From NCBI GenBank assembly GCA_947258615.1, contig CAMYIX010000059.1, positions 1 to 43,430 of the forward strand: a DNA stretch of 43,430 bases, in the 5' to 3' direction. Shown here piece by piece: positions 23,851-33,590 of this stretch (position 1 is its first letter; each line of letters opens with the position of its first letter). A model generated the notes under the pieces. It was not told the DNA's origin, did not search any database, and was given only the letters and a program-made list of their open reading frames with translations. The position numbers and the translations under genes were made by a program. The stretch comes from an uncultured Ectothiorhodospiraceae bacterium. GTDB taxonomy: Bacteria > Pseudomonadota > Gammaproteobacteria > UBA9214.

Positions 23851-24418
23851 TAGATTTGCCCTTGGCTGAATGCGTGTATGCCTGTTGTTTTATTTACTGG
23901 AGGCTCGTTTCTGGATTGTTCAGCCTATTTATAGAGCCTGCCGACCCTGTTGGCAAGTTGAAAAAAAAGCGCCACGGCCGCCTCCCGGGGGCATGCTTTT
24001 ACATGCAGGAAGCGCGCCGGTGACGCCTGTTTTTTCGACCGGCCGATCACTTGCCTGTTGCGGAGATTTCCCGGAAAACAATCCAAGTCCCTGCGTCAAC
24101 ATGGAAACATCGGAGCGGCCGCGGCCGGGGCAGGCGCCCGGACGATCGGTTTCAGCAACCTGGTTATGCCGCCGCCGCTTAGCGGACGGCTCGGGTGGGA
24201 CGCCCGGTAATGGCCCGAGTGACGGGATTTAATATATTATAATCAAGGCATTGATCTGCCCCCTGCCGGGGCGCAGCAAGTATGCCCCGAGCGCGGCCTG
24301 CAAGCCCGCGCTGTGCGGGAGCGGTGCGCTTAATAGCTGAAAATCCTGTCCTGTTAGGGTAAAGTGCGCGTTTCTTTTTCAAACCCATCCATTTGAAATT
24401 CTAAGTGAGGACAACAAC
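23851..24418. other. Long intergenic region with structured rpe leader
   Basis: 568 bases without a convincing gene. TATAAT at 24238-24243 could be a -10 for rpe, with a poor -35. Downstream are two GC-rich hairpins, CGGGGC/GCCCCG (24267-24289) and GCGCGG/CCGCGC (24291-24311), giving a structured leader of about 170 nt. I match it to no known riboswitch. The part from 23851 to 24237 shows no feature I can support. Confidence 0.4.
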
Positions 24419-25093
24419 ATGGCCGATTACAAGATCGCGCCTTCCATCCTGTCGGCGGATTTTGCGCGACTCGGAGAGGAAGTTACCAACGTACTGAATG
24501 CCGGTGCCGATATCGTGCATTTTGATGTCATGGACAATCATTACGTCCCGAACCTGACGATAGGGCCGCTGGTGTGCGAGGCCCTGCGCAATCACGGGGT
24601 GACCGCGGATATCGACGTGCACCTGATGGTGAAGCCGGTTGACCGTATCATTCCCGATTTCGCCAAGGCCGGCGCGACCTATATCACCTTTCATCCCGAG
24701 GCCAGTGAACACATCGACCGTTCCCTGCAACTGGTACGCGACAACGGCTGCAAGTCCGGACTGGTATTCAACCCGGGCACCCCGCTGGACTACCTGAAAC
24801 ACGTGATGGACAAGGTGGACATGGTGCTGCTGATGTCGGTGAACCCGGGGTTCGGCGGCCAGAGTTTCATTCCCGAGGCGCTGGTCAAGCTGCGCGAGGC
24901 ACGCAAGATCATCGACGCCAGCGGCCATGATGTGCGCCTGGAAATCGACGGTGGCGTGAAGATCGACAATATCGGTGAAATCGCCGCGGCCGGTGCCGAT
25001 ACCTTCGTGGCCGGTTCCGCTATTTTTGGTACCGATGACTACAAGGCGACCATCGATGCCATGCGCAGCGAAATCGCCAAAGCCGTTGGCTAG
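24419..25093 (+). CDS. rpe: Ribulose-phosphate 3-epimerase
   Basis: 224-residue TIM-barrel epimerase that interconverts ribulose 5-phosphate and xylulose 5-phosphate in the pentose phosphate (and Calvin) pathway. Typical motifs are [35 protein letters not shown] (metal-site Asp), [18 protein letters not shown] (phosphate grip) and [11 protein letters not shown] (second catalytic Asp). The start follows AAGTGAGGACAACAAC. It begins the rpe-gph-trpEGDC run; gph starts 34 bases after its stop. Confidence 0.97.
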   Translation: MADYKIAPSILSADFARLGEEVTNVLNAGADIVHFDVMDNHYVPNLTIGPLVCEALRNHGVTADIDVHLMVKPVDRIIPDFAKAGATYITFHPEASEHIDRSLQLVRDNGCKSGLVFNPGTPLDYLKHVMDKVDMVLLMSVNPGFGGQSFIPEALVKLREARKIIDASGHDVRLEIDGGVKIDNIGEIAAAGADTFVAGSAIFGTDDYKATIDAMRSEIAKAVG

Positions 25094-25127
25094 GCAGACG
25101 GACCGGGAGCGACCTGGGTTGATCGCC

Positions 25128-25802
25128 ATGCACAAGCCGGAAATGATACTCATCGACGTGGACGGTACACTGGTCGACAGCGTGCCGGATCTGGCCTATT
25201 GCGTCGATGCCATGATGGCGGAGCTCGGGCGTCCGGCACGCGGTGAGGCCGAGGTGCGTAACTGGGTCGGCAACGGCGTGGAGCGACTGGTGCGGCGTGC
25301 CCTCAGCGGTACCCTGGACGGCGAGCCGGACGAGGCAGATTTCGAGCGCGCCTACCCGATATTCCTGGGACTCTACGCAGAGAACACCTCGAAGCGTTCC
25401 TGCCTTTATCCGGGTGTCCGCGCGGGTGTGGACATGCTCAAGGCCGCGGGTTACCCGCTGGGCTGCGTAACCAACAAGGCCGCGCAGTTCACCGAGCCGC
25501 TGCTCAAGGCCCTGGGTCTGTACGATGATTTCTCCATTGTCATCAGCGGCGATACCCTGCCGAAAAAAAAGCCCGATCCTGCACCGCTGCTGCATGCTGC
25601 GGAGTTTTTCGGCTGCGCCCCCGGGGCCGCGCTGATGATCGGCGATTCGGTCAGCGATGTAAGTGCCGCGCGTGCGGCCGGTTTTCGCATCTTCTGCATG
25701 AGTTACGGTTACAACCATGGCGTGGATATACGTGATGCCCGGCCTGATGCCGTCGTTGACCGGATGACGGAGATCCTGACCTTGCTGGAACAGGCGGCCT
25801 GA
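25128..25802 (+). CDS. gph: Phosphoglycolate phosphatase
   Basis: 224-residue HAD-superfamily phosphatase that removes 2-phosphoglycolate. HAD motif 1 is LIDVDGTLVDSVPDL (nucleophile Asp), motif 2 is the VTNK segment, motif 3 is the Lys of PKKKPDPAPLL, and motif 4 is MIGDSVSDVSAARAAG. The start at 25128 gives the family N-terminus; a TTG at 25119 is an alternative. It is placed between rpe and trpE as in many gammaproteobacteria. The 124 bases before trpE have only one Trp codon in a possible short frame, so no classical trp leader peptide is seen. Confidence 0.94.
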   Translation: MHKPEMILIDVDGTLVDSVPDLAYCVDAMMAELGRPARGEAEVRNWVGNGVERLVRRALSGTLDGEPDEADFERAYPIFLGLYAENTSKRSCLYPGVRAGVDMLKAAGYPLGCVTNKAAQFTEPLLKALGLYDDFSIVISGDTLPKKKPDPAPLLHAAEFFGCAPGAALMIGDSVSDVSAARAAGFRIFCMSYGYNHGVDIRDARPDAVVDRMTEILTLLEQAA

Positions 25803-25926
25803 GCGGTTATGCAGTTCACTGGAGAGCACTACCTGGTACGGGGACCTGTCAGCAGCCGATGGCGTAGCGCCAGTCGCTGTCTGATCAAGGCTTCCGTGCA
25901 TGAAGGTATACTCAAAGGTGAGTGCA

Positions 25927-27417
25927 ATGACACCTGAACAATTCGAATCACTGGCCCGCGAGGGCTACAACCGCATACCGGTGACGCGCGAGGTGCTTGC
26001 GGACCTCGACACGCCGCTGAGTACCTACCTGAAACTGGCCAAGGGGCCCTATTCCTACCTGTTGGAGTCCGTGCACGGCGGCGAGAAGTGGGGTCGTTAT
26101 TCCATTATCGGCCTGCCCTGCAAGACGGTGCTGCGCATCAGTGGCAACCAGGTCAGCGTGCTGCAGGATGACGAGGTCGTGGAGTCGGTCACCAGTGACG
26201 ATCCGCTGGCCTGGATCGAAGACTACCAGGCGCGCTTTCGCGCCCCCGAGCTGCCCGGGCTGCCACGCTTCACCGGCGGGCTGGTCGGCTATTTCGGCTA
26301 TGACACGGTGCGATACATCGAGCCCCGGCTGGCGCAATTCGACAAGCCGGACCTGATCGGCTGTCCGGACATCCTGCTGATGGTGTCCGATGAACTGCTG
26401 GTGTTCGACAACCTGGCCGGTACGCTGCTACTGATCGTGCATGTCGACCCGGCCGGCAAGGACGCCCTGGCCCGGGGGCAGGCGCGGCTCGATGCGCTGG
26501 CAAACGGTCTGCGCGCCGCGACCACGGCATACAATGGCGGGGCGTCCGGTCTGGCCGTGGAGGAGTCCGATTTCGTATCCGGTTTTACCCGCGAGGGCTT
26601 CGAATCCGCCGTCGGCCGCATCAAGGACTACATCGTCGAGGGCGATGCCATGCAGGTGGTGCTGTCGCAGCGCATGTCGATCCCCTACGCGGCACCCCCG
26701 CTGGACCTGTACCGTGCCCTGCGCAGCCTCAATCCCTCGCCTTACATGTATTACCTCGACCTGGGGGATTTCCACATCGTCGGTTCATCGCCGGAGATCC
26801 TGGTGCACCTGGAGGATGACGTGGTCACGGTCCGGCCGATCGCCGGTACCCGTCCGCGCGGGAGCGATGAGGCCGAGGATCAGCGACTGGAGGCCGAACT
26901 GATGGCCGATCCCAAGGAGCTGGCCGAGCACCTGATGCTGATCGACCTGGGCCGCAATGACGCCGGCCGGGTAAGCGAGATCGGCAGCGTCAGCCTGACG
27001 GAAAAGATGGTCGTGGAGCGCTACTCGCATGTCATGCACATCGTCTCCAACGTGACCGGGCGGATACGCGCCGGCATGAGCGCCATCGATGTGCTGCGTG
27101 CGACTTTTCCGGCCGGCACCGTCAGCGGCGCTCCCAAGATCCGCGCCATGGAGATCATCGACGAGCTGGAACCGGTGAAGCGCGGCGTCTATGCCGGTGC
27201 TGTCGGATACCTGTCCTGGTCGGGTAACATGGATACCGCCATCGCCATCCGCACCGCGGTGATCAAGGACGATACCCTGCACATCCAGGCCGGTGCCGGC
27301 ATCGTGGCGGACTCGGTGCCGCGCAACGAGTGGGAAGAGACCATGAACAAGGGGCGTGCCATTTTCCGCGCCGTGGCCATGGCCAGCCGGGGTCTGGAAG
27401 GGGCTTCAAATGACTAG
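25927..27417 (+). CDS. trpE: Anthranilate synthase component I
   Basis: 496-residue chorismate-using subunit of anthranilate synthase, the first step of tryptophan synthesis. The tryptophan feedback site [17 protein letters not shown] is present near residue 45, as are the chorismate-binding segments [43 protein letters not shown] and [19 protein letters not shown]. The start at 25927 ([18 protein letters not shown]) follows AAAGGTGAGTGCA and agrees with the Pseudomonas-type N-terminus; an ATG at 25900 is less likely. trpG follows after 30 bases. Confidence 0.96.
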   Translation: MTPEQFESLAREGYNRIPVTREVLADLDTPLSTYLKLAKGPYSYLLESVHGGEKWGRYSIIGLPCKTVLRISGNQVSVLQDDEVVESVTSDDPLAWIEDYQARFRAPELPGLPRFTGGLVGYFGYDTVRYIEPRLAQFDKPDLIGCPDILLMVSDELLVFDNLAGTLLLIVHVDPAGKDALARGQARLDALANGLRAATTAYNGGASGLAVEESDFVSGFTREGFESAVGRIKDYIVEGDAMQVVLSQRMSIPYAAPPLDLYRALRSLNPSPYMYYLDLGDFHIVGSSPEILVHLEDDVVTVRPIAGTRPRGSDEAEDQRLEAELMADPKELAEHLMLIDLGRNDAGRVSEIGSVSLTEKMVVERYSHVMHIVSNVTGRIRAGMSAIDVLRATFPAGTVSGAPKIRAMEIIDELEPVKRGVYAGAVGYLSWSGNMDTAIAIRTAVIKDDTLHIQAGAGIVADSVPRNEWEETMNKGRAIFRAVAMASRGLEGASND

Positions 27418-27447
27418 CCCGAACAACTGCCGCGGGCAGGTGACATC

Positions 27448-28032
27448 ATGCTGTTGATGATCGATAACTACGACTCGTTTACCTACAACCTGGTCCAGTA
27501 CCTGGGTGAGCTGGGTGCCGACGTGCGCGTATACCGCAATGACAAGATCAGCCTGGAGGAGATCGAGGCGCTGGCACCGGAACGCATCGTCATCTCGCCG
27601 GGACCGTGCACGCCGAACGAGGCCGGGGTCTCGGTCGATACCATCAAGCGCTTCGCCGGCCGGGTGCCCATTCTCGGCGTGTGCCTGGGGCACCAGAGCA
27701 TTGGCCAGGCCTTCGGTGGCCGCATCGGTCACGCGCGCGAGATCATGCACGGCAAGACCTCCATGATCCGGCATAACGACCAGGGCGTATTCAGGGGTCT
27801 GCCGCAGCCGTTCGAGGCGACCCGCTACCACTCGCTGGTGATCGAGCCCGATTCCCTGCCCGACTGCCTGGAGGTCACGGCATGGACGGCGGATGCGCAG
27901 GGTGAGCTGGACGAGATCATGGGCGTGCGCCACCGGGAGGTGCCCGTCGAGGGCGTGCAGTTCCACCCGGAGTCGATCCTGACCGGTTGCGGTCATGACC
28001 TGCTGCGTAATTTTCTGGATACCCGGGCCTGA
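27448..28032 (+). CDS. trpG: Anthranilate synthase component II (glutamine amidotransferase)
   Basis: 194-residue class I glutamine amidotransferase that feeds ammonia to TrpE. The nucleophile cysteine is in [15 protein letters not shown] and the His-Glu pair in [29 protein letters not shown] is the normal start. In many bacteria this subunit also serves 4-amino-4-deoxychorismate synthase (PabA). It is one of four consecutive trp genes on this strand. Confidence 0.97.
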   Translation: MLLMIDNYDSFTYNLVQYLGELGADVRVYRNDKISLEEIEALAPERIVISPGPCTPNEAGVSVDTIKRFAGRVPILGVCLGHQSIGQAFGGRIGHAREIMHGKTSMIRHNDQGVFRGLPQPFEATRYHSLVIEPDSLPDCLEVTAWTADAQGELDEIMGVRHREVPVEGVQFHPESILTGCGHDLLRNFLDTRA

Positions 28033-28059
28033 CGGTCCCGATTCATAGGGGGATATTTC

Positions 28060-29076
28060 ATGGACATGCAGACTGCCATCCGTGCCGTTACCGAGCGGCG
28101 TGATCTCGATGCCGCCGAAATGGAGGCCGTGATGCGGCTGATCATGACGGGGCAGGCGACGCCCGCCCAGATCGGCGGATTCCTCGTGGGCCTGCGCATG
28201 AAGGGCGAGAGCGTGGACGAGATCGCCGCGGCGGCGCGGGTGATGCGCGAACTCGCGGCGCATGTCGATGTCTCCGGCCCCCACCTGGTGGATACCTGCG
28301 GAACCGGTGGCGACGGTGCCAGCACCTTCAATATCTCGACGGCCAGCGCTCTGGTGGCGGCCGCAGCCGGCGCCCGCGTCGCCAAGCATGGCAACCGTTC
28401 GGTGTCGAGCAGTTCGGGCAGTGCCGATGTCCTGGAGGCCGCCGGTGTGCGTCTCGATCTGACCCCGCAGCAGGTGGCCGCCTGCATCGGGCAGGTCGGG
28501 GTCGGCTTCCTGTTTGCGCCGCAGCACCACAGTGCCATGAAGCATGCCATCGGTCCGCGCAAGGAGATGGGTGTACGCACCGTGTTCAACCTGCTTGGGC
28601 CGTTGACCAACCCGGCCGGTGCCCCCCGGCAAGTGCTCGGGGTGTTCAGTGACGACTGGGTCGAACCGCTGGCACATGTCCTCAGGCAGCTCGGCAGCGA
28701 ACACGTGCTGGTGGTACATGCCGAGGACGGGCTCGACGAGATCAGTATCGGTGCGCCCACGCACGTGGCCGAGTTGAAGGACGGCGAGATCTCGGTCTAT
28801 ACCATGACACCGGAAGATTTCGGTCTGCAGCGTGCGGATGTCGCATCGCTGGCGGTAGAGGATGCCCGGCAGAGCCTGGCGATGATCACTGATGTGTTCG
28901 AAGGCCAGGCCGGCCCGGCCTGCGATATTGTCATGCTCAATGCGGGTGCCGCGATCTATGTCGCGGGCCTGGCGTCTTCACTGGCGGATGGAGTCGCACG
29001 CGCCGGCGAGGTCCTGCAGGGCGGCCAGGCAAAGGAGACGCTGGATGCGCTGGTTCGGGTTACCAACGCGGTCTGA
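28060..29076 (+). CDS. trpD: Anthranilate phosphoribosyltransferase
   Basis: 338-residue enzyme that joins anthranilate and phosphoribosyl pyrophosphate. The PRPP-binding loop [18 protein letters not shown] and the [19 protein letters not shown] segment, plus metal-binding DGLDEIS, are all intact. The ATG at 28060 follows AGGGGGATATTTC. Length is normal. It overlaps no neighbour and lies 27 bases after trpG and nine bases before trpC. Confidence 0.97.
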   Translation: MDMQTAIRAVTERRDLDAAEMEAVMRLIMTGQATPAQIGGFLVGLRMKGESVDEIAAAARVMRELAAHVDVSGPHLVDTCGTGGDGASTFNISTASALVAAAAGARVAKHGNRSVSSSSGSADVLEAAGVRLDLTPQQVAACIGQVGVGFLFAPQHHSAMKHAIGPRKEMGVRTVFNLLGPLTNPAGAPRQVLGVFSDDWVEPLAHVLRQLGSEHVLVVHAEDGLDEISIGAPTHVAELKDGEISVYTMTPEDFGLQRADVASLAVEDARQSLAMITDVFEGQAGPACDIVMLNAGAAIYVAGLASSLADGVARAGEVLQGGQAKETLDALVRVTNAV

Positions 29077-29085
29077 CAGGACGCC

Positions 29086-29883
29086 ATGAACGACACCCCG
29101 GACATCCTCAGGAAGATCCTGGCCCGCAAGGCCGAGGAGATCGCCGAGCGCAAGCGCGGACTCGCAATAGAGGCCCTGGCCCGGCAGGTCGAGGTGGCGG
29201 AGCCGGTGCGCGGATTCCTGGCAGCGCTGCAGAACAGGATCGAGTCCGGCCAGCCCGCGGTGATCGCCGAGGTCAAGCAGGCCTCGCCGAGCCGCGGTAT
29301 CCTGCGTGCCGACTTCGACCCGGTGCAGATTGCCGCCAGCTATGAGCGTGGCGGGGCCGCCTGTCTATCGGTTTTGACCGATGTCGATTTCTTCAAGGGC
29401 TCCGATGCCTACCTGCGGCAGGCCCGCGCGGCCTGCAGCCTGCCGGTGTTGCGCAAGGACTTCATTATCGATCCCTACCAGGTCCACGAGGCGCGCGCCA
29501 TCGGTGCCGACTGTATCCTGCTGATCGTGGCCGCACTGGATGATGCCCTGTTGCGGGAACTGTTCGCCCTGGCCAGCGAGTTGGGCATGGACGTCCTGGT
29601 CGAGGTGCATGACGGGGACGAACTGGAACGCGCCTTGCTGACCGGCGCGCCGCTGATCGGCATCAACAACCGCAACCTGCGCAACTTCGAGACCCGCCTC
29701 GAGGTCACCCTTGACCTGCTGGGGCGGGTTCCCGGAGACCGAACCGTGGTGACCGAGAGCGGCATCCATACCCGCGCCGACGTCACCCTGATGCGCGACC
29801 ATGGCGTGCATACCTTTCTGGTGGGAGAGGCCTTCATGAAGGCCGCTGATCCGGGCGGGAAGCTGGCGGAGCTTTTTTTCTAG
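29086..29883 (+). CDS. trpC: Indole-3-glycerol phosphate synthase
   Basis: 265-residue TIM-barrel enzyme that closes the indole ring. Catalytic elements are [11 protein letters not shown] (Lys), [11 protein letters not shown] (Lys), [16 protein letters not shown] and [11 protein letters not shown]. It is monofunctional: no TrpF domain is fused. It closes the rpe-gph-trpEGDC run; trpF, trpB and trpA are not in the window. An inverted-repeat element begins directly after the stop. Confidence 0.97.
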   Translation: MNDTPDILRKILARKAEEIAERKRGLAIEALARQVEVAEPVRGFLAALQNRIESGQPAVIAEVKQASPSRGILRADFDPVQIAASYERGGAACLSVLTDVDFFKGSDAYLRQARAACSLPVLRKDFIIDPYQVHEARAIGADCILLIVAALDDALLRELFALASELGMDVLVEVHDGDELERALLTGAPLIGINNRNLRNFETRLEVTLDLLGRVPGDRTVVTESGIHTRADVTLMRDHGVHTFLVGEAFMKAADPGGKLAELFF

Positions 29884-30014
29884 GGAGCCTCTGATTTGTT
29901 CCGTCATTGCAAGTAACAAAGTGACGCAGCAATCTGCAAACTATTGATATGACTGTCAGGAGATTGCTTCGCTCCGCTCGTAATGACGTGATACCCGAAG
30001 CAGTCAGAGGTTCA
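29884..30014. repeat. Inverted-repeat element, family A copy 2 (intact)
   Basis: About 130 bases. Outer ends GGAGCCTCTGA and TCAGAGGTTC are roughly inverted; inner ends CGTCATTGC and TAATGACG likewise. The core has ACTATTGATATGACTG and GGAGATTGCTTCGCT, shared with the copy at 42727-42857. Confidence 0.75.
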
Positions 30015-30042
30015 CTGGAAAAGGCCTGATTAATTCGGCTTG

Positions 30043-30128
30043 CGTCATTCCGCAAGCCGGAATCCAGCAATCATCTGATTCGCCGCTCCCGGGTTCCGGG
30101 TCTTGGCCTGGCTCCGTCCGAAATGACG
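30043..30128. repeat. Second, different inverted-repeat element next to copy 2
   Basis: Begins CGTCATTCCGCAAGCCGGAA and ends AAATGACG, with CCCGGGTTCCGGG inside. It resembles the common CGTCATTCC-type intergenic repeats of proteobacteria. It lies between the convergent trpC and crp genes. Confidence 0.5.
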
Positions 30129-30167
30129 GCTGGATGAGATTTTGCGGGGGTGTCAGGTGATGTCGGG

Positions 30168-30833
30168 TCAGCGGGTGCCGAAGACGACGATGGTCTTGCC
30201 CTTGACCGAGATATGACCTTCCTCTGCCAGTGCCTTCAGGACCCGTCCGGCCATTTCGCGCGAGCAGCCCACGATCCGGCCAAGTTCCTGGCGGGTGACC
30301 TTGATCTGCATGCCGTCCGGGTGGGTCATGGCATCCGGCTCCTTGCAGAGCTCGAGCAGGGTATGGGCAATCCGCCCGGTGACGTCGAGGAAAGCGAGGT
30401 TGCTGACCTTGCGGCTGGTCTGGCGCAGGCGCGTGGCCAGTTGCGCGGTCAGTTCCAGCAGGATGTCCGGATCTTCCTTGGCCAGGGCGCGGAACCGGCT
30501 GTAGCTGATCTCTGCCACCACGCATTCGCTGCGCGTGCGTATCCAGGCGCTGCGGTTGGGATGTTCCCCGAACAGCCCCATCTCCCCGAAGAAACCACCG
30601 GAATTGATGTAGGCCAGGACGATTTCGTGTCCGTTCTCGTCCTCCATCAGGACGGTGACCGAGCCGCTGATGATGTAATACAGGACGTCGGGCTGATCAC
30701 CGGCATAGATAATGACGCACTTGGTCGGGTAGGTGCGCCGGTGGCAGTGCTCCAGAAAACGTTCCACGCAGGGGTTTACCGTTCCCGGGACGGGCCTGTT
30801 TTCGAGGTTGGCTGGTTTGGACAAGGCGTGCAT
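30168..30833 (-). CDS. crp: CRP/Vfr-type cAMP-responsive regulator
   Basis: 221-residue CRP-family regulator, closest to Pseudomonas Vfr. The cAMP pocket is intact: [15 protein letters not shown] with Glu84, Arg94 and Ser95. The helix-turn-helix is [23 protein letters not shown] and the end [12 protein letters not shown] is the Vfr tail. No N-terminal cysteine cluster is present, so it is not FNR. The start at 30833 was preferred over an ATG at 30908, because the latter would place a perfect CRP site inside the gene and adds residues absent from the family. It is divergent from the OsmC-like gene and probably autoregulated. Confidence 0.93.
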   Translation of the reverse strand: MHALSKPANLENRPVPGTVNPCVERFLEHCHRRTYPTKCVIIYAGDQPDVLYYIISGSVTVLMEDENGHEIVLAYINSGGFFGEMGLFGEHPNRSAWIRTRSECVVAEISYSRFRALAKEDPDILLELTAQLATRLRQTSRKVSNLAFLDVTGRIAHTLLELCKEPDAMTHPDGMQIKVTRQELGRIVGCSREMAGRVLKALAEEGHISVKGKTIVVFGTR

Positions 30834-30893
30834 AGACTCTGTATCGGCGCCCGCCCATGGCACTTGAGAGCGGGGGCATAAGGCTTTTGGAAC

Positions 30894-30909
30894 TGTGATA
30901 GGCTTCACA
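30894..30909. promoter_or_regulatory. Perfect CRP/Vfr binding site
   Basis: TGTGA-N6-TCACA, with N6 TAGGCT, equals the CRP half-site consensus on both sides. It is centred about 68 bases upstream of the chosen crp start and 30 bases upstream of the OsmC-like gene, so it could act on both. Confidence 0.85.
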
Positions 30910-30931
30910 TTTTTGTGGTGTGGGTCAGGGC

Positions 30932-31363
30932 ATGAAAGCGCGTATCAAGTGGGTTGAAGGGGTCAGTTTCGTCGGGGAATCGGGCAGTGGTCACGCCGTG
31001 GTGATGGATGGGCCGCCGGAAAGCGGTGGCCGCGATCTCGGGATCCGGCCGATGGAAATGATCCTGATCGGCATGGGCGGCTGTACGGCCTTCGATGTGC
31101 TGCACATCCTCAAGCGGGCGCGCCAGCCGGTGACCGATTGCGTGGCGGAGCTGGAGGCCGAGCGGGCCGAGCAGCCACCCAGGGTTTTCACCCGTATCCA
31201 TGTGCATTTTATTGTCAGCGGGGATGGCCTATCGGAAAAACAGGTCGCGCGCGCCGTCCAGCTGTCGGCTGAAAAGTATTGTTCTGCCTCGATAATGTTG
31301 AGCAAGGCCGTGGAGATCAGCCACGACTTTGAGATTGTTGCTGCCGCAGCGGGGTCCGGCTAG
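30932..31363 (+). CDS. OsmC/YhfA-family protein
   Basis: 143-residue OsmC-family protein of the YhfA type. The two family cysteines are at 51 ([11 protein letters not shown]) and 117 ([15 protein letters not shown]); in peroxiredoxin-like members these reduce organic hydroperoxides. The Glu/Arg features of true Ohr are not obvious, so the substrate is unsure. The start at 30932 gives the family start [17 protein letters not shown]. It is divergent from crp with the CRP site between; yhfA lies beside crp in Escherichia coli and relatives too, supporting the match. Confidence 0.9.
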   Translation: MKARIKWVEGVSFVGESGSGHAVVMDGPPESGGRDLGIRPMEMILIGMGGCTAFDVLHILKRARQPVTDCVAELEAERAEQPPRVFTRIHVHFIVSGDGLSEKQVARAVQLSAEKYCSASIMLSKAVEISHDFEIVAAAAGSG

Positions 31364-31565
31364 GGCGGGCTGTGCGCACAGCGCCTTGGTTGTCGCTGTC
31401 CGCCAGCTGACCGACGTGTGCCAATAGCGCTTTGGCGGGTGCACATTCCTGTGTACACTGCGCGACATTACCCGGTTTCCCTGCGTGGCGAGGCCGTCGT
31501 TCCCTCTGTGGCCGGGGCCGCTGCAACCCGATTTGATTGACCGGCGCCGGTTTGGAGTCGTGGCA

Positions 31566-32366
31566 ATGCGCAAGCTCAAACTGCACGGGTTTAACAACCT
31601 GACAAAGACCCTCAGTTTCAATATCTATGACATCTGCTATGCCGAGTCGCCTTCCCATCGGCGTGAGTACATTGAGTATATCGATGAGGCCTATAATGCC
31701 GAACGCCTGACCGGAATACTCACCGACGTGGCGGAGATTATCGGTGCCACTATTCTCAACGTGGCGCACCAGGACTACGATCCCCAGGGCGCCAGCGTGA
31801 CCATGCTGATTTCCGAGGAACCCGTTGGGGCCGAGCAGCTGTCGAATACCGAGGCACCTGGCCCCCTGCCGGAGGCGGTGGTCGCACACCTGGACAAGAG
31901 CCACATCACCGTGCACACCTATCCCGAGAGCCACCCCGACCACGGCATCAGTACCTTTCGTGCCGATATCGATGTCTCGACCTGTGGCCGGGTATCACCC
32001 CTGAAGGCCCTGAACTACCTCATCCACAGCTTCGAGTCTGACATCGTCATCATCGATTACCGGGTGCGCGGCTTTACCCGTGATGTGCGCGGCAAGAAGC
32101 ACTTCATCGATCACAAGATCGACTCCATCCAGAATTTCCTGTCACGCGATACCCGCGAGGCCTATCAGATGATCGACGTCAATGTGTACCAGGAGAACCT
32201 GTTTCACACCAAGATGATGCTGAAGGAGATCGACCTGGACGATTACCTGTTCGGGGTCGGCAAGGAGGCGCTGAACGCGGTCGAGCAGCGCAAGATCCGG
32301 TCCAAGGTGCAGCGCGAGATGCTGGAGATGTTCTACGGCCGCAATATGCGCCGTGGCCGGCACTGA
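31566..32366 (+). CDS. speD: S-adenosylmethionine decarboxylase proenzyme
   Basis: 266-residue class 1 (Escherichia coli type) AdoMet decarboxylase, which makes decarboxylated AdoMet for spermidine synthesis. The self-cleavage site is [17 protein letters not shown]; Ser112 becomes the pyruvoyl group, at the same number as in Escherichia coli. Also conserved are [22 protein letters not shown] and [10 protein letters not shown]. The start at 31566 ([16 protein letters not shown]) follows TTTGGAGTCGTGGCA. speE is not adjacent. It is convergent with coq7. Confidence 0.95.
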   Translation: MRKLKLHGFNNLTKTLSFNIYDICYAESPSHRREYIEYIDEAYNAERLTGILTDVAEIIGATILNVAHQDYDPQGASVTMLISEEPVGAEQLSNTEAPGPLPEAVVAHLDKSHITVHTYPESHPDHGISTFRADIDVSTCGRVSPLKALNYLIHSFESDIVIIDYRVRGFTRDVRGKKHFIDHKIDSIQNFLSRDTREAYQMIDVNVYQENLFHTKMMLKEIDLDDYLFGVGKEALNAVEQRKIRSKVQREMLEMFYGRNMRRGRH

Positions 32367-32393
32367 GCCGGCGGCCTGGCCAGGACGCCGGAG

Positions 32394-33038
32394 TTACAGC
32401 CGGTAGGTCGTGGCGGTCATGACCCGGGAGAGGAGGGTCATCAGCCGTTTTGCCGGTTCCGGCAGTTCGGATCCGCCGGAATGGAGTGCCGTCGCCTTGT
32501 GTCTGGCCTCGTCCGCCTTCATCTGTTGCAGAATGGCGTGGGATTTATTGTCGCCGCCCGGCAGGCGTTGCAGGTGTCCATTGAGGTGCTTGACGACCTG
32601 GTCCTCGGTCTCGGCCAGGAAACCGAGGCTCCACTTGTCTCCCAGCAGGCCGGTAATGGCGCCGATCACGAATGAACCCGAGTAATAAAAGGGATTGAGC
32701 AGGCTGGTGTGGCCGCCGAGTTCCTCGACGCGCTGGCGACACCATGCCAGATGGTCATTCTCCTCGGTGGCGGCCTGTTCCATCTCTTCTCGCACGTCTT
32801 TGCGACGTGCGGTCAGCGCCTGCCCCTGGTAGAGCGCCTGGGCGCAGACCTCGCCGGCGTGGTTGACGCGCATCAGGCACAGACTTTCGGCCTTTTCGGT
32901 GGCCGTGAGTTCAGTGTCCTGGATCGTCTGGGCCGGATTGTCCCGGCCGGAGCCGATCGGCTTGCCGAACAGGGTCCTGACCGACTGGTCGACCTGTTGA
33001 ATGCAGTCGTCAACGAGACTTTTATTGCGTCCGGTCAT
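32394..33038 (-). CDS. coq7: Demethoxyubiquinone hydroxylase
   Basis: 214-residue di-iron ferritin-like hydroxylase of ubiquinone synthesis. Metal ligands are visible as the Glu of TEKAESLCLMRVNHAGEVCA, EENDHLAW, and the late EDQVVKHLNGHL and ADEARHKATAL. The length suits the bacterial Coq7. It needs oxygen, so ubiquinone would be made this way only in air. A G9 tract on this strand (33062-33070) lies 23 bases upstream of the start codon. Confidence 0.95.
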   Translation of the reverse strand: MTGRNKSLVDDCIQQVDQSVRTLFGKPIGSGRDNPAQTIQDTELTATEKAESLCLMRVNHAGEVCAQALYQGQALTARRKDVREEMEQAATEENDHLAWCRQRVEELGGHTSLLNPFYYSGSFVIGAITGLLGDKWSLGFLAETEDQVVKHLNGHLQRLPGGDNKSHAILQQMKADEARHKATALHSGGSELPEPAKRLMTLLSRVMTATTYRL

Positions 33039-33117
33039 GCAACAAAAGATAGCACGTTCCGCCCCCCCCCGGGTGGTGTGGTTTGCCGCTTTTACCCATG
33101 GCTAGTATCGTTCGCCT

Positions 33118-33426
33118 ATGTCCTATTACCGTTATCACGTCTTCTTCTGTACCAACCTGCGCGAGGACGGCAGCGCCTGTTGCCAGCGCTTCGATGCCCG
33201 GGCCATGCGTGACCATGCCAAACGGCGCACCAAGGAGCTGGGTATCGCGGGTCCGGGCGGGGCGCGCATCAATATCGCCGGCTGCCTTGACCGCTGCCAG
33301 GAGGGTCCGGTGATCGTGGTGTACCCGGAGGAGATCTGGTATTCCTATCTCGATCAGGAGGATATCGATGAGATCATCGACGAGCACCTGGTGAACGGGC
33401 GCGTGGTCGAGCGGTTGAGGATCTAG
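33118..33426 (+). CDS. Thioredoxin-like [2Fe-2S] ferredoxin
   Basis: 102-residue protein of the (2Fe-2S) thioredoxin-like ferredoxin group. Cysteines lie in VFFCTNLREDGSACCQRF and INIAGCLDRCQEGPVIVVYP, the normal four-ligand pattern Cx(8-12)C...CxxxC. YPEEIWYSYLDQEDIDEIIDEHL is a family hallmark. It is a soluble electron carrier with unknown partner. It is divergent from coq7, and a terminator follows. Confidence 0.9.
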   Translation: MSYYRYHVFFCTNLREDGSACCQRFDARAMRDHAKRRTKELGIAGPGGARINIAGCLDRCQEGPVIVVYPEEIWYSYLDQEDIDEIIDEHLVNGRVVERLRI

Positions 33427-33437
33427 CTACGCACCAG

Positions 33438-33463
33438 CGCACCATTATGGTGCGGCCATTTTT
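33438..33463 (+). terminator. Rho-independent terminator after the ferredoxin-like gene
   Basis: Stem CGCACCA/TGGTGCG around TTA, followed by GCCATTTTTG. A short distance after the stop codon at 33426. Confidence 0.65.
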
Positions 33464-33555
33464 GTAAACAATATCAATCGATTATAAAATATCCTCGTTA
33501 AAACAGTAGCTTGTGTTTAATCGGCTTGTCTGTTCCAGGTAAAGACTTTCGACAC

Positions 33556-33584
33556 TTGACATGGGCTGAAGTATATTAGAAAAT
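33556..33584 (+). promoter_or_regulatory. Promoter of the candidate small RNA
   Basis: TTGACA (33556-33561), 17 bases, then GAAAAT (33579-33584). The -35 is perfect and the -10 matches four of six. The predicted start is 33591, just before the first stem. AT-rich sequence lies upstream. Confidence 0.5.
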
Positions 33585-33590
33585 AATTAC

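Noticed and set aside
23870..24232. Forward frame of 120 codons upstream of rpe
   Set aside because: No ribosome site, no domain and a composition typical of GC-rich non-coding DNA; it crosses the promoter region.
25803..25926. trp leader peptide and attenuator before trpE
   Set aside because: A short frame from 25809 has only one Trp codon and no terminator with T-run follows.
27406..28764. Reverse-strand frame of 452 codons opposite trpG and trpD
   Set aside because: Shadow of two certain trp genes; the composition is His/Arg/Gly-rich without any domain.
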